A DNA stretch of 64,000 nucleotides from Echinarachnius parma (lineage: Eukaryota; Echinodermata; Echinoidea; Clypeasteroida; Echinarachniidae): assembly GCA_037951105.1 (NCBI GenBank), contig JBAMJV010005494.1:1-64000 (forward strand). The letters run 5' to 3'. This document shows, piece after piece, positions 1 through 11,584 of this stretch (position 1 is its first letter; every line of letters starts with the position of its first letter). A program made the translations under genes and the position numbers. The notes under the pieces were generated by a model, which saw nothing but the letters and a program-made list of their open reading frames with translations, made no database searches and was not told the DNA's origin.

Positions 1-39
1 CCCCTGTTGACGATTACGATGCAAGGGGAACCTGTTTTT

Positions 40-258
40 TTTTTTAAGGTAACTTGATTATGACGCCCACTATCTTGTTTTCTTTTAGGTTGGTCAATAT
101 CACGTTTGATGAAATTCGTCTATAAAGTTCACTTGTTTTAGCGGCCACATATTATTTTCCCTTGGGCTGGTGAGCGTACAAACGAATATTTTGGGGACTT
201 GTCTATGGAGGTCACCTGATTGTAGCGGCCAATTAGTTTTCTCTTATACACAGGTTTC
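40..258. repeat. Degenerate GGCCAC-rich dispersed repeat (family O)
   Basis: Contains repeated pieces such as 'agcggccaca', 'ttgtctatgg' and 'tagcggccaa', and ends in 'acacaggttt'. The same material recurs at 16330-16495, 34563-34705 and 35693-35785, where it is clearer and bounded by 'aaacctgtct' and its complement. This copy is old and diverged. No coding signal is seen. Confidence 0.5.
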
Positions 259-344
259 GTCTAGTTGAACCGCTGTGGCTAAATATCCTAGAGTATAATT
301 ACCAGCCCTATAGGAATCTTTCATACGGTATGCAGGCGATTGGC

Positions 345-830
345 CATCACAGTGGTCAGTGTAGGCGATCGTTAGACCAAATGAGAATTAGCGTAAATGG
401 TCCATTAGCCGAAAGAGTGTTTAGACGAATGGACATTAGACGACCTGCTTTTAGACCAAGTGGAAAATAGACCTATTGGTATTAGGACGATAGTGATATA
501 GACCAAATGGTAATAGACTAAATGGATATTAGACCAAATGGTTATTGACCAACGTAATTAGACGAATTGCAATATAGACCAATGTGAAGCGATAGCCTAA
601 CTGAGAATTAGACGAACTGGTATTATACGAAGGTGATAATAGACCGAAAACGAGGAAAAAAAAAAGTAGACGATGTGACAATTGGCCCCATTTGGTGATT
701 AGACGAAACGGCAAATTGCCCTTAAATGGCATTAGGACCAAGTGATGATTAGACCAAATGGGTAGACGAAGTGGAGTTAGACGAACTGATGATTAGACCC
801 AAGCTGGGTATTAGACCAAGTGTATATAAC
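345..830. repeat. Degenerate minisatellite, unit about 20 bp (TTAGACCAAATGG-type)
   Basis: About two dozen diverged iterations of 'attagaccaaatggt' and 'attagacgaactggt' run head to tail, with spacing varying around 15-25 bp. The two unit types (gaccaaAtgg and gacgaActgg) interleave irregularly. The array stops just before the direct repeat at 831. Confidence 0.8.
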
Positions 831-978
831 CGCTTCCTGTACCTTACGTGCATGGCGTACATGTTTTTTTCTTTTTCGGCGGTGAGGCTGTTTGCACATA
901 TATTCTTCTGTCTTTGAAAGTGAGCTTAATGTGATTTTCTCCCTAATGTGATGATTCCGCTCAAATATGACGTCCTTT
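831..978 (+). repeat. Direct repeat, copy 1 (about 150 bp)
   Basis: Starts 'cctgtaccttacgtgcatgg' and runs through 'ggctgtttgc', 'cttctgtctttgaaag' and 'gattttctccc' to 'cgctcaaata'. It matches 1432-1590 in the same orientation. The pair could be flanking repeats of an old element or part of a local duplication; no internal coding region is visible. Confidence 0.7.
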
Positions 979-1431
979 TAATTGTACCGGACGATAATGT
1001 GTGACAAATTATAAAATTGAATGAAAGTGTTACTTAAAATGGTTAGGAAAACCTATAGTATAGGTCTCCCATCCATTTTCAACAATCGACATTCAATTTC
1101 ATTAATTGCTTGATTCTAATTTCGTCTCGAGAAGTCCGTAACGTACAATTGCTACATTTGATTATCATTTATCATTTAATTGTCAATGACCATTCAACTT
1201 TAAAATTTGTCCCATTCTATTTTGTCACAATATAAAATAAAAATATAAGCTACTATAGTTCAAATCGTTTTCAGAACTGATATTTATGCTTGCTATCATG
1301 TGTATTATTTTAAGGCCTGTAAATGAGCACAAATATTGCGTGCTGTACTATGACATTCAAACACATCAATCGAGGGTCGAATTAACACACTAAGCCGGTT
1401 CTTACTTTTCGAGTAAGGTTGATCGCTAGCG
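979..1431. other. AT-rich spacer between the direct repeats
   Basis: No ORF, terminal repeat or splice-flanked coding stretch is seen between the two 150-bp direct repeats. Confidence 0.5.
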
Positions 1432-1590
1432 TCCTGTACCCTACGTGCATGGCGTACATTTTTTTCTTTTGCCGGCGGAGGCTGTTTGCCAATACATCCT
1501 TCTTGTCTTTGAAAGCGAGCTAAATGCTGGCCGAATTAGCTGATTTTCTCCCAAATGTTATTGATTCCCGCTCAAATTTGAGGTCCCTTT
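1432..1590 (+). repeat. Direct repeat, copy 2 (about 155 bp)
   Basis: Second copy of the 831-978 sequence, starting 'cctgtaccctacgtgcatgg'. It carries a short extra segment near 'gctggccgaattagc'. The remaining 1591-1968 shows nothing recognisable. Confidence 0.7.
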
Positions 1591-1968
1591 CTCTTCGAAT
1601 ATCACATGTTTCCATAGTAGTACCTTATAATGTACTATTCATATAGATATTAAAATTTAATAACTACAATTTAAATATATTTTTAATGAAATACCAGTAC
1701 ACAAGATGGCCCTCATGTCTTGAGCCTCCAAGAGTTACTCGTGGCTGCACGATGTCCTGAAAGAAAAAAATCGAAAGAGGTTGAACCATGAACCTACTGG
1801 TTGAACTAACTCTTTGTTTGCACAACGATAAGTACATCCCACATTATTTCTCTCGAGTACAGGTTGCAGGACGGTTGAGTGACTACACTGTACGCAGCGA
1901 GGTCTTCCCACCTCTCTGCTTTACGTGTGCCATAAGTATATTGTCCACCCTTTGATAATTGTTACTGC

Positions 1969-3332
1969 CATAGGCGACGGAAGTGGGGTGGCAGGGGGGG
2001 GCAGCCGCCCCCCCCCCCCCCCCCCAATCCAAAGAGTGGGGGGGGGGGCAAAGTCGCAATTTTGCCCCCCCCTCAAAAAAGCCCCTCCCCCCTCTCCCCT
2101 CCCCCCCCCCCCCCCCCACAAAAAAAAGAGTGGAAAGACAAAATCAAATGTATGAGCTGGACGTTCAAAAACTAGTATATGCAATCCATTTTCAATTTTC
2201 GCTGCGCGACTTCGCGCGCGAACTGTTTATCTCAGTTTGTTGAAACATCTGATGAGAGGCATAGACATTTTATTTTTTTTGTTTAACTCGGATCTAAATT
2301 CCTTCACTGTATGGCATGAAGTGCCCAAATTGCACCATTTCAAGTTTTAAATGCAAAATCATCCCCGTGGGAGGGGGATACCCCCTCCCAGACCCCTCCC
2401 CCGTCTGGCTCTGCCCAAGCCGGTCGGTCGCTTCGCTCCTCAGGATTCATTATTGCCTGTAGGCCATTGTGTTGGATCATACATGCGCCATATGGTTCAT
2501 GTTGGAACTGTGGATGACACTAAATACAATATTTTATGGTGTGAGTTTAGGGTGGCATATTTATTAGTGCACCAAAATTGCACCATTTCAAGTTTATAAA
2601 TGCAAATCTGGCTGGTGCAGGAGGAAGGGGGGAGGGTTAGGGAGGGGTTTATCCCCCTCCCACGGTAAGAAAGATCTTGCATTTAAGGATAACTTGTATT
2701 GGGAAAGCGTTGTATGATTTGATATATTTTTCACGAAAAAACAAATAATTGACGGCACTAATATATATGTCACCCAAACTCACACCTAAATATTGTATTT
2801 AGTGTCATACACAGTTCCAACATTAAACCATATGGCGCATGTATGATCCAACAACATGGCCCTACAGGCAATAATGAATCCGAGGGAGCGAAGCAACCGG
2901 ACCGGCTCTTTTGCAGGAGCCAGAGGGGGAGGGTTTGGGAGGGGGTATCCCCCTCCCACGGGGAAGATTTGCATTTATAAACTTGAAATGGTGCAATTTG
3001 GTGCACTTCATACCATACCTGTCAGGAAATTAGAATCCGAGTTAACAAAAAAAGAATAAAATAGTCCTATGCTCTCATCAGTATGTTTACAACAAACTGA
3101 GATAATCTGTTCGCGCGGCGAAGCGTGCAGCGGAAAATGAAATGGATGTATTATAAACTCGTTTTTGAACGTCAGCTCATACATTTGATTTTTGTCTTTT
3201 CCCCCTCTTTTTTTTTGGGGGGAGGGGGGGAGGGTGGGGCTTTTGGGGGGGCATAATTGCGTTTTTGCCCCCCCACTTTTTGGATTGGGGGGGCGGCCCG
3301 CCCCCCCTGCCACCCCACTTCCGGCGCCTATG
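1969..3332. mobile_element. Foldback DNA element, 1.36 kb, with about 560-bp inverted arms
   Basis: The left end 'cataggcgacggaagtgggg' is the near-complement of the right end, which finishes 'ccacttccggcgcctatg'. The arms (about 1969-2548 and 2777-3332) stay complementary over long stretches, including 'gcgccatatggttcatgttg' on the left and the matching 'accatatggcgcatg' on the right. The middle (2549-2776) holds a third partial copy of the arm segment around 'gcaccatttcaagttt'. Each arm carries long G or C tracts that create spurious proline- and glycine-rich reading frames. No transposase is present, so this is a non-autonomous foldback transposon; the superfamily is not assigned. A TA target duplication is possible, since the ends read ta-ggcg and cgcc-ta. 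Confidence 0.85.
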
Positions 3333-4809
3333 CTAGTAGACTAGCCAAGATCAATCAAACTGGGCAGCAATATATATGACTATCATGCATTTTCATGTTT
3401 TAATATCAAATTTTATTGAACATGGGACCATACCATGCACCTATAAACTGCAGCCAAAGATTAGATAATCAGTGGAGTTGCCAAGGTCAGACTAACGTGT
3501 GGTCACAGAAACATAAGGGGGAGGATTTCTCAAGGGGGGGGGGGCAATCATTTCTGATAACTATCTATCATGGACATGTTTGTCTGCAAATGTATTTTCT
3601 CCCATGGTTGAAAGCTGTGCACCTAATTGGGTGATTGTTTTCGTAGTACGTGGCATGCATCAAGTAAGACTACTAGTAGCATAACATTTGGGGGAGTTTG
3701 GGGCTGGGGGAGGGGGGGGGGGATGCTGCAGCCCCTAAAACAAAATAAGAATGATATTTACAGAATGAGCCACTGCGAATTCTATTAATTTTAAGTCTAA
3801 TATCAATCGGAAATCGAGCCACCAGAGAAAAAAAGATATTGTGCACTTTAATTCACATTTTTTTGTTTGTGGGGTGCGACATGTAATCCCATGGCTTTGC
3901 ACCACCTGGATATATTTCTGTTTGAAGAGGGGGGACATAACACCAAAAGGGGTGTAAATATACCCTTTCTAACCCTCCTTATTGCTACAAAATGACAACA
4001 GTATGGTTGTTGTAGGATGTCATCTTGTGGAGCAGATACATTAATGAGTTTTGCAATCAAAGTTTCAACAAAAAAAATTTGAACATTTTAACAAACATAG
4101 TTTATGACCCTTCATGTATTTTCCCGGTGCTCAATCAGTCAATCACAAGCATTGCCTATAGATATTTCAATTAATTGTACGTGTCAGTTTTTACAAACAA
4201 ACCATGATGTTGTAGCAGGTGGAACCCTTTTTCTTATTTTGAGGAAGAAGAGTGATATCTCAGTAATTACAGCTCTTAATTGCTCAATCAATTAATCAAT
4301 CATCAATTTAACTGAAAGGAGAAGACACATATCACTCACTCAATAAATAATTCAAATAATAAATCAATCAATCAATCAATCAGTCAGTCAAATTAGCAAC
4401 ATCTGTATAGAACTTTATAAGTGAAGGGATAATCACTTTTCCATGCATTGTATCTATCAATGTACATATCAGACAATAATAATACAACATTTCTGCAAAA
4501 ACACTATTGTATGACATATCACAAAAGAGGATACAACAAATCAATAGATTAAAGAGGTTCATTTCACTGGTGGACATAACTTACAGAATATGCAATATCT
4601 AGAATGCATTTCGACAGAGAGTTATGCTAAGGTGACTGGATATAATTGATGTGTTCTTCCGAGTTCAATCAATCATCTCCAAATTCAAATTGATTTATAT
4701 TTGAAATTACAGTCTAGCATGCGTATTTGTTTTTACTTCGGATAAATTACACATCACCAAGTTTGTTTTTATTTTATGGATTTTGTATCAAATCTAGGTG
4801 GGGATTTAT
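3333..4809. other. Unassigned AT-rich sequence
   Basis: Contains G tracts at about 3533-3543 and 3709-3721 and a tetranucleotide microsatellite near 4262-4386. No coding exon, terminal inverted repeat or tandem array was recognised in the remainder. Confidence 0.5.
4262..4386. repeat. (AATC)n / (AGTC)n microsatellite region
   Basis: Interrupted 'caatcaatcaat' runs, ending with a purer 'aatcaatcaatcaatcagtc' block near 4360-4386. Confidence 0.75.
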
Positions 4810-5232
4810 TTAAAGGGTACCACCCCCAAAAATAATATCTTATAAATGAAAGATAACATCCTTAGAATTCCATTCCATCAACAATTTCACACAAATATGT
4901 TTCCAGGAAAAAAAAATATATAATCGGAAACGCATCACCATTCCTAAAGCACGGTCTGAATGTACGGACTACGATGGACTAATATGTCTTCATCTAGAGC
5001 GAGGACGAATCGCCCGGGATGCGTTCCATTGTCTCCAAACGTAACGCGTGATAACATTGACGCTCTCGCAAACCAGATCCAGGAAATAGTAGTGTTCCGT
5101 AAGTGGTGGAAATTAATTGCTTTGTTTATACATTACACAAACCTTTGCAAAATGTTGTGTACTATTTGATATCACAAAACGGTACCAAAACATATAATTA
5201 TGTGTTGTTCTTTGCCTGGTGGTCCCCTTTAA
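4810..5232 (+). mobile_element. TTAA-bounded MITE, family D copy 1 (423 bp)
   Basis: Begins 'ttaaagggtaccacc' and ends 'ggtggtccccttta' plus 'a', giving short terminal inverted repeats inside a TTAA duplication. It aligns over its whole length to 57157-57581. A third, terminal fragment lies in inverse orientation at 32171-32249. No ORF is preserved between the copies, so this is a non-autonomous DNA transposon. The TTAA target with AGGG-type ends recalls Kolobok-like elements, which is an inference. Confidence 0.85.
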
Positions 5233-6073
5233 TAGATTCATGAACAAATGACAGGATATAACTGACATATCCAATTCAATTAGAGGTGAAATGATAGTCA
5301 TGCCACTATTCATATTTACATTGGTTAGATTAACACCACAAGTTTGTATTAATTTGTATTATTTGTATGTGACTTTGTGTAATATGCTGAATAGCAGTTA
5401 CTAGTAACTCTCGGAGATTGTGACGGAGATAATGACAATCTAGTGAATCTACATAATGATTTGTTTGTTCATAGAAAATTATTGTAATCCAAATTTATTG
5501 TTGTGTTTTGTAAGTTGTATGATACTCAATTTGCATACCCCTTTCTATAGTGCTTAGGATCACTTGCAGTACTAGCGCATTATTAAAAATAAATAGGTTA
5601 TTAAACCCTCTATTTGATATTAATGCATTTTTCAAAGCCGCAGTGCCCATATTTTTTAGTGACCAACTTTGGAGTTTTATCAAGGACAAAATAATAGATA
5701 ATTCATATTCTCCTTGGTCACAACCTAACAAAAATGCCACAAGCCCCCCCCCCCCCCCCCAACACCACCACCTGACCCTCCGCCCACTCACTACACACAC
5801 AAACCAATGATAGCCAACAATATGCCATATCACATTATAATGCTTGCCAATCACTCATGCATAGCTCATCGTAATTAGCAACCTCCAAGATGTAGATGTA
5901 TGCACTAAGTAGAGCATGCCCCCTCCTCAAATTTAGCTAAATCTTTCATAAATACCAAGCAAAGCCGACTGGCTTTACCCAGCTCAGTTGTCCCTGTCCC
6001 CCCCACCCCCCCCTCCCCCCCCCCCCCCCCCCCCCCCTCCCCCCTGTAGCTGCTAAACCTTTTACCCGCTCAA
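5233..6073. other. Unassigned sequence with two C tracts
   Basis: C-rich tracts lie at about 5745-5760 and 5999-6050. The reading frames crossing them do not resemble any family I know. Confidence 0.5.
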
Positions 6074-6229
6074 GGGGGCCCCGTTGCAGAAAAAGATCAA
6101 TTGTAAGGTACAATTAATTGTAAGTCAGATCATGTGTCTTATAAAATGCGCCAATTTTATCGGTTGAAATGCACAAATTTCTAACTTAGAATAATTGTAA
6201 CTTACAATCTCTTTCTGCAACGGGGCCCA
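6074..6229. mobile_element. Short palindromic MITE, family G copy 1 (156 bp)
   Basis: Ends are 'gggggccccgttgcagaaa' and the complementary 'tttctgcaacggggccc'. Inside, 'caattgtaag' and 'cttacaat' continue the inverted repeat. A second copy is at 23741-23908. It is too short to encode a protein. Confidence 0.8.
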
Positions 6230-6451
6230 GAACTGATTAATTTCCTATAACATGTATTCTCCATAGACCCCTGCCCAGTTTTTTTTTTGGAACAGTTGTG
6301 AATAAAGAGGTGAAGAATAATAAGCGGTAAAGCTGATTGACTTTCTACGGCTCAGTTGTTTGCAATGAAACCTATTAACATAATTACCCTGTCACGTCAC
6401 GGTGAAAGCAGAGTTCGTGCTTGACTCATCTGTGACCGAGAATATCATAAT
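6230..6451. repeat. Fragment of the 90-bp family J element, then unassigned sequence
   Basis: Positions 6231-6300 carry the family J core 'ataacatgtattctccatag' found at 20757, 35020, 54670 and 60180. Positions 6301-6451 show nothing recognisable. Confidence 0.5.
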
Positions 6452-6838
6452 TTAAAGGTGCACCTGTAAAGTGTCAGATATTGCCCAAAATGATATTTGA
6501 GACTTCAATCCTATACCAAAATCATTGTAAGGTATGTCTGAATGATGTGTGAAAGTTTTCATTGACAAAGAACCTGCTTTCCTGGTTAAAAAAGAGAAAT
6601 TTGCGTCAGATTTTACAACGAATTACTGTATGACGTGTATGAGGTTTATGACTGTTCATTAACGCTCTTGAGACTGAATGATTATCAATGATAGATATCG
6701 TCATACTAAAGGGGCATTTAACAAATTTTAACCCTATTTTATTCTTCTCTTACAATAAGCCAGACAACACAGTAGAAGAGAAATGTGGAAGCTCAAATCA
6801 TTTTTGTGGAGTAAGACACTTTACAGGTGCACCTTTAA
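6452..6838 (+). mobile_element. TTAA-bounded MITE, family B copy 1 (387 bp)
   Basis: Starts 'ttaaaggtgcacctgtaaag' and ends with its complement 'ctttacaggtgcacctttaa', a 20-bp perfect terminal inverted repeat counting the TTAA. The full-length second copy is at 14326-14718 in the same orientation. No conserved ORF, so it is non-autonomous. Confidence 0.9.
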
Positions 6839-7440
6839 GGGGTATTTGCTTGCGTAATATGTCAGTATTTCTTATTACTACAGTTCCTACACATCTACAA
6901 TCTACAAATATATTTGGAGTCCTTTATAAATCTAAACCCGTCTATAAAGTTCACCCCAGGGTGACTGATCTGTGATCAAGAATATCATATTTTTAGGGGG
7001 GTTTACTTGTGTAATTTGTCCTCACTTCTAACTGCATCAATCTAGCAAATTTGAAGATGTATTTGGAAGATTGAGGTTGCTGATATTTCATCAATACACA
7101 AATATTTTGCAATGCGATAGTCAAGAATGCATGTTTTAAGCGTGGTAAAAACATAAAGATATCATAATTTAAGGGGGGTTTATATGAGAAATTTGGCTTT
7201 ACTTCTAACTACCGCCAGTCTACAAACTACCTAAAATTTGAAGATGTATTTGGAAGTTTGAGGTTTCTAATCAATTAGCTGATATTTCATGAATACATAA
7301 ACATTTTGCAATGTGATAGTCAAGGAATGCATGTTTACAAACACAAACATATCATAATTTGAGGGGTATTTACTTGTGCAATTTGTCTATCTAATTACTA
7401 CATTCTAAATCTACCAAATTTGAAGTAATATTTGGAGCCT
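6839..7440 (+). repeat. Tandem repeat, about 180-bp unit, about 4 copies
   Basis: Units start near 6838, 6996, 7173 and 7362 with 'ggggtatttgcttg', 'ggggggtttacttg', 'ggggggtttatatg' and 'gaggggtatttacttg'. The middle units share 'tttgaagatgtatttgga' and 'attttgcaatg'. The copies are well diverged. Confidence 0.75.
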
Positions 7441-7465
7441 TATTTTGTTAATACTAGTACCAGCA

Positions 7466-7502
7466 TAGGGCTTTCTATAGCTCAGCTGGTAGAGCAATCC
7501 TC
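7466..7502 (+). pseudogene. tRNA-like 5' fragment (box A only)
   Basis: 'tagctcagctggtagagc' is a textbook D-arm and box A sequence. No anticodon stem, T arm or box B follows; the next sequence is family O-like ('aacctgtctacaaag'). It is probably a truncated tRNA or the head of a tRNA-derived SINE. Positions 7571-7914 show nothing recognisable. Confidence 0.5.
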
Positions 7503-7914
7503 TTTTGTTTCCTCATTTTTGTATATAATCAAAACCTGTCTACAAAGTTCACCCAGGGAGAGGCAGGAAAAAAATTAGTCTTGAAAATAAACAGTGGTTT
7601 TTAATTCACAGTTAGTTGCTTGTGCAAGTTTGGATGTATTTCAACATAATGTAGGACTCAATATGTTTCAAATTGTGTTTTTGATATAATTTTTTATAAT
7701 TTGTATAAATGACAAAATCAAATTAAAAGCAAAGTTCTGACCTGGCAATAGACCAGGCAAGCTTTATATATTGCGACCAATCTTTAACTCAATTATATCA
7801 GAATAAAGCAGTGACATGGCATTTCTTTGTTTCTTTTGTAATTCATCTGGGCTTCTATGAAAATGGTGGCATCCATTGAAACACAGGAATTTATTTTTAG
7901 GTCAGTGCCATTTG

Positions 7915-8290
7915 GGATTGTTTATGAAACCATTTCTACTTTATATCTACTTTGTTTCATCTATTGACAAGAAATAGAGCACTCTAGGAAACCTTGTTTG
8001 AATATAATGTTGGGGTTGAGTATGAAACCATGTATGTATACTTTATCTATATCTTGCTTTATCTATGATGAAAACTCTACCAGTAACATCAGTAAACATA
8101 ATTATGGCCTTGTTTGAATATAATGCTGGGGTTGAGTATGAAACCATGTATGTCTACTTTATCTATATCTTGTTTTTATTTATGATGAAAGCTCTACAGT
8201 AACATAATTATGCCTTGTTTAAATGCATTTTTGAGGGTTCATTATGAAACCTGGCATACAAACAATTGTCCATTTGTTATTATGAAAAGG
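7915..8290 (+). repeat. Tandem repeat, about 115-bp unit, about 3 copies
   Basis: Two clear units share 'ccttgtttgaatataatg' and 'ggttgagtatgaaaccatg', starting near 7992 and 8107. Diverged units flank them on both sides. Confidence 0.75.
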
Positions 8291-8317
8291 TAGGTATAAT
8301 TATGTTTTTAGATTTAA

Positions 8318-8476
8318 AAAAAAGGACTCAGTCCGTGTGTGGGGGGGGGGGGGGGGGGGACAAAGCCACGGAAGAGTGCATATACACAACAAAAGAAATA
8401 CATATATATATAGTGAGCCCCTAAATAATTCACTTAACCCCACCCCCCACCCCTTCCACCATGCTACGCCACTGAA
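8318..8476. mobile_element. Partial CAGTGGCGTAGC-ended element
   Basis: The right end 'catgctacgccactga' matches the ends of 60337-60607. The body holds an 18-base G tract near 8341. The left terminus is unclear. Confidence 0.5.
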
Positions 8477-8529
8477 TCCTGATTGATAGAAAAACGGTGA
8501 TGGTTATGAAACCATGTCATTTCTTAGAA

Positions 8530-9470
8530 AGCTTATTTTTTCAAGATAAAGTATGATGATGCAAGTCTTCAAAAAGACAAAATAATAATAACAAAAGAAA
8601 CATGTTAGAGTAAAAAATATAATCATGTAAGTAACAACAAACAAATTATAATAAAGACACAAGTTACAGTTTGAAGATGGCCTCGAGGAGGCGATTACAA
8701 ACCAAACTTGCAAATATTGGTTAATCTCTTTTAGACTATCAATAACGTTTCGAATTCTGAAAACTTTGCATTTTTAACCCCTTTCCTTTGCGATTGTGAA
8801 ATCTTCAAAAAAAATTCCATAAAACAATGTAAGCAAGAGGTCAAGCATAGTTGTGTAAGTTTGAAATCTGACAACAACAGAAAACTGCAGCTACAAACTT
8901 GAGTAATAATACATCACTTACGAGAGATTGAGAAACCCATGATAACTGAATTATCAAACAAACAATTCTTTAGCGGTAATCTTTGAATGTAAATTATGAG
9001 TTTGGGAGAGGATTATTTAACCTCATTCCCCCTGCCTACGGGAACCGAGTGGGCTATGTACAAAGTGTATGGGTTTTTTAGAATCTCGTAGGGTATGGGT
9101 TAATGAAAACTATATTGTGTTCTGAATGTAAAGTATGATGAAGTATGTTTTTAAAAAGACAAAATAGCAATTCTAAAAAGACAAATAACAGTTTAAAAAT
9201 GGCCATGAGGGGGAGATTACAAAACCAAACTTTATGTCAATCACATTCTATATTTTTGGAAACTTAGTATATTAAAGGTTAAGTATAGTTGTGTAAGTTT
9301 TAAAATGACAACAACAAAAGACTTCAGTTACAAACTTGAGTTTTAATTCAGCACTTATGAGAGTTCGGGAAACCCATGATAAATGTATTATTATACAAAC
9401 AATTCTTTAGCGGTAATCTTTGAATGTAAATTATGAGTTTGGGGGAGGATTATGAAACCTTATTATAGCA
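8530..9470 (+). repeat. Two-copy direct duplication, 330-480 bp each
   Basis: Copy 1 (about 8540-9022) and copy 2 (about 9128-9458) share 'agttgtgtaagttt', 'gagaaacccatgata' or its variant, 'caattctttagcggtaatc' and 'gtaaattatgagtttggg'. A weaker third start is near 9525. No conserved reading frame. Confidence 0.8.
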
Positions 9471-9664
9471 AATGGCTATCTCTATTAACTTGGTTTCTCT
9501 GCCTGTTGATGAAAAACTCATTTTTTTTTCAAGGCAAAGTACTGTGTACTTGTGATGATGTAATTGTCTAAACAGACATAAAACTGAAAACAACTACAGT
9601 ATCAAATTCATGAATAAAATTTAGGAATAATTATGAAAACAAAATGCAAGCGTACTAGTATCTA

Positions 9665-9755
9665 CATCATTTTAACCTCTTCCATTCAACATCCTGAAAT
9701 CCCTGTAGAATCTGTGCATAGCCAACCAGGTTCCTGCAGGCAAGGGGTTAACTAC
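9665..9755. repeat. Single family K element (about 80 bp, TTAA ends)
   Basis: Begins near 'ttaacctcttcc', has 'tgaaatccctgtagaa' in the middle and ends 'ggcaaggggttaac'. The same family forms the tandem array at 25757-26300 and single copies at 18632, 19509 and 59303. Confidence 0.65.
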
Positions 9756-9758
9756 ATG

Positions 9759-10717
9759 TACAGTGTAGCCAATCATTATTTGGACACCTTGAAAAAAATC
9801 ACTTTAATTTAGATGATGCTAGAACGAATTTTGAAGAAAATGTTTGGTAAAAAGCTGCCTAAAATTCATTGTATGTGTTTATTAGATGCTGCTTTGTTGA
9901 AATCAAGATAAAATATAAGACCATTTTTGAAAAATTATCAAAATACCGTAAAACTCCGTGTATAAGGCGCACTTTTTTTCCGTCGGAAAAATTTCAAAGT
10001 CGGGGGTGCGCCTTATACACAGGTACAGCAAAAAAAAAAAAACATTTTTTTTTTTTTTTTGGGGGGGGGTGGGGGGGGGGGGGGACACCCTGTAGTCATG
10101 TTCAATGCATATTACACTGGTCTAGGGCATGACAAGAGCTTGATATGAGGGGGAACATTTATCAACATATACCTTTTTCCTACATAAATGATAGTGGTTA
10201 GCAAAACAAAATGCAAGTTTTTAAGCAGTCGCACTGCTACTAATTGAATATTCAGATATTCATGAGTAGCAGCACTCATTTAATATTCAATTTTATAAAA
10301 AGTGGTTATACATCTTTCTCATTAAACAAAGTTATTAATGAATTTAGTATTTTGCATATTTAATTAGCTTTGCTACCTCATGAATATATGAATATTCATG
10401 ACAACAGTGTTATTGCTCAATAAATGTGCAATTTTTGTAATAACCACTATGTTTTATTTGAGAAAATGTATATGTTGATGAATGCTAAATTAAACATTAA
10501 GCCCTTGTTAGGCCCTAGAACAGTGATGTAAGCATTCCAACAGCACTACAGGGTGACTAAAAAAAAATACAGGGTGTCTTAAAAAAAAAAAAGATTTTTT
10601 TTTTTTTTTAGAAAGTTGGGGGTGCGCCTTATACACGAGTGCGCCTTATACACGGAGTTTTACGGTAGTTAGTTTTCTATATTTCAGGGTGTCCAAATAA
10701 TTGTTGGCTACACTGTA
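9759..10717. mobile_element. Tc1/mariner-like TIR element, outer, 959 bp
   Basis: The left end 'tacagtgtagccaatcatta' and the right end 'ttgttggctacactgta' are inverted repeats, with 'tttggacacc' and its complement inside. The TA-CAGTG terminus is typical of Tc1/mariner elements, with TA as target duplication. No transposase remains. It is interrupted by the element at 9944-10667, so it is the older of the two. Confidence 0.75.
9944..10667. mobile_element. Inner foldback element with TACCGTA ends, 724 bp
   Basis: Ends are 'taccgtaaaactccgtgtat' and the complementary sequence finishing 'cggagttttacggta'; 'aaggcgcac' and its complement follow on each side. The inverted repeat continues inward ('gacaccctgtagtcatg' against 'gtagtgct...cagggtg', 'atgatagtggtta' against 'taaccactat'), so nearly the whole element folds back. 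It carries T and G tracts at 10046-10084. It is nested in the Tc1-like element. Confidence 0.8.
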
Positions 10718-10954
10718 TGTAACATTCTACATCTGTGCATATTTATGGAGTACATAAAGCTAATGAAATATGAAGTAAGCTATTGAAATCACGTTAATAA
10801 ACGACAATTAAACTGGACATCTTATGTTGAAATAGTAGAAAAAACAAACACATAATCAACCAGTAGGAACAGTGGATGTGAAAAATAAAATGTGACTAAT
10901 TCCATCCCATATTTTCAATGCTGTATTTCCTCTCATTGCATTGATGTTTGCGAT

Positions 10955-11405
10955 TTGAATACGTTCACATACACTCCCAACGGAAGCATTCATTCTATTT
11001 TTAAATCGTGTATTTCCTTTAATTAAATTAATGTTTACAATTTTAAGGATTAAATTAATATTTTTACATAATTACACATACACTCCCAACGGAAGCATTC
11101 ATTCTATATTTAAATCGTGTATTTCCTTTAATTAAATTACTGTTTACAATTTAAAGGATTAAATTAATATTTTTACATAATTACACATACCCTACCAACT
11201 GAAGCATTCATTCTATATCTAAATCGTGTATTTCCTTTAATTTAATTAAGGTTTGCAATTTGCATGATTAAATTCATATTTCTACATGCACATACCCCAC
11301 CAACATAAGCATTCATTCTATATTTAAATTGTGGATTTCCTTTAATTAAATTGATGTTTACATTTTGAATTTAAAATGAATATACATACATGTACCCTTC
11401 CAATG
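10955..11405 (+). repeat. Tandem repeat, about 105-115-bp unit, about 4 copies
   Basis: Units share 'aagcattcattctat', 'aaatcgtgtatttccttt' and 'aattaaatt'; starts are near 10968, 11084, 11186 and 11287. Array variation is modest. The preceding 10718-10954 shows nothing recognisable. Confidence 0.85.
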
Positions 11406-11584
11406 GAAACATGACAACGGTATATAGGTCGGAGCATACCCCAGGTAATAACTGGACAGTACTAACAAATGTGGAAATATCAAAACAATAAACCATACTC
11501 GTAACAATTTACGATGGCTCTAAAATTTGTGACATTATGTGGTGTCCAATGAATGCCAATCACAGCAATTTATGACTGCTCGCA

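Noticed and set aside
831-1590. The 150-bp direct repeats as terminal repeats of a retroelement
   Set aside because: No TG...CA ends, primer site or coding remnants between them; a local duplication explains them as well.
1883-2243. Overlapping proline- and glycine-rich reading frames on both strands
   Set aside because: They are produced by C and G tracts in the arm of a foldback element and have no family resemblance.
7466-7502. A functional tRNA gene
   Set aside because: Only the D-arm sequence is present; no anticodon or T arm follows.
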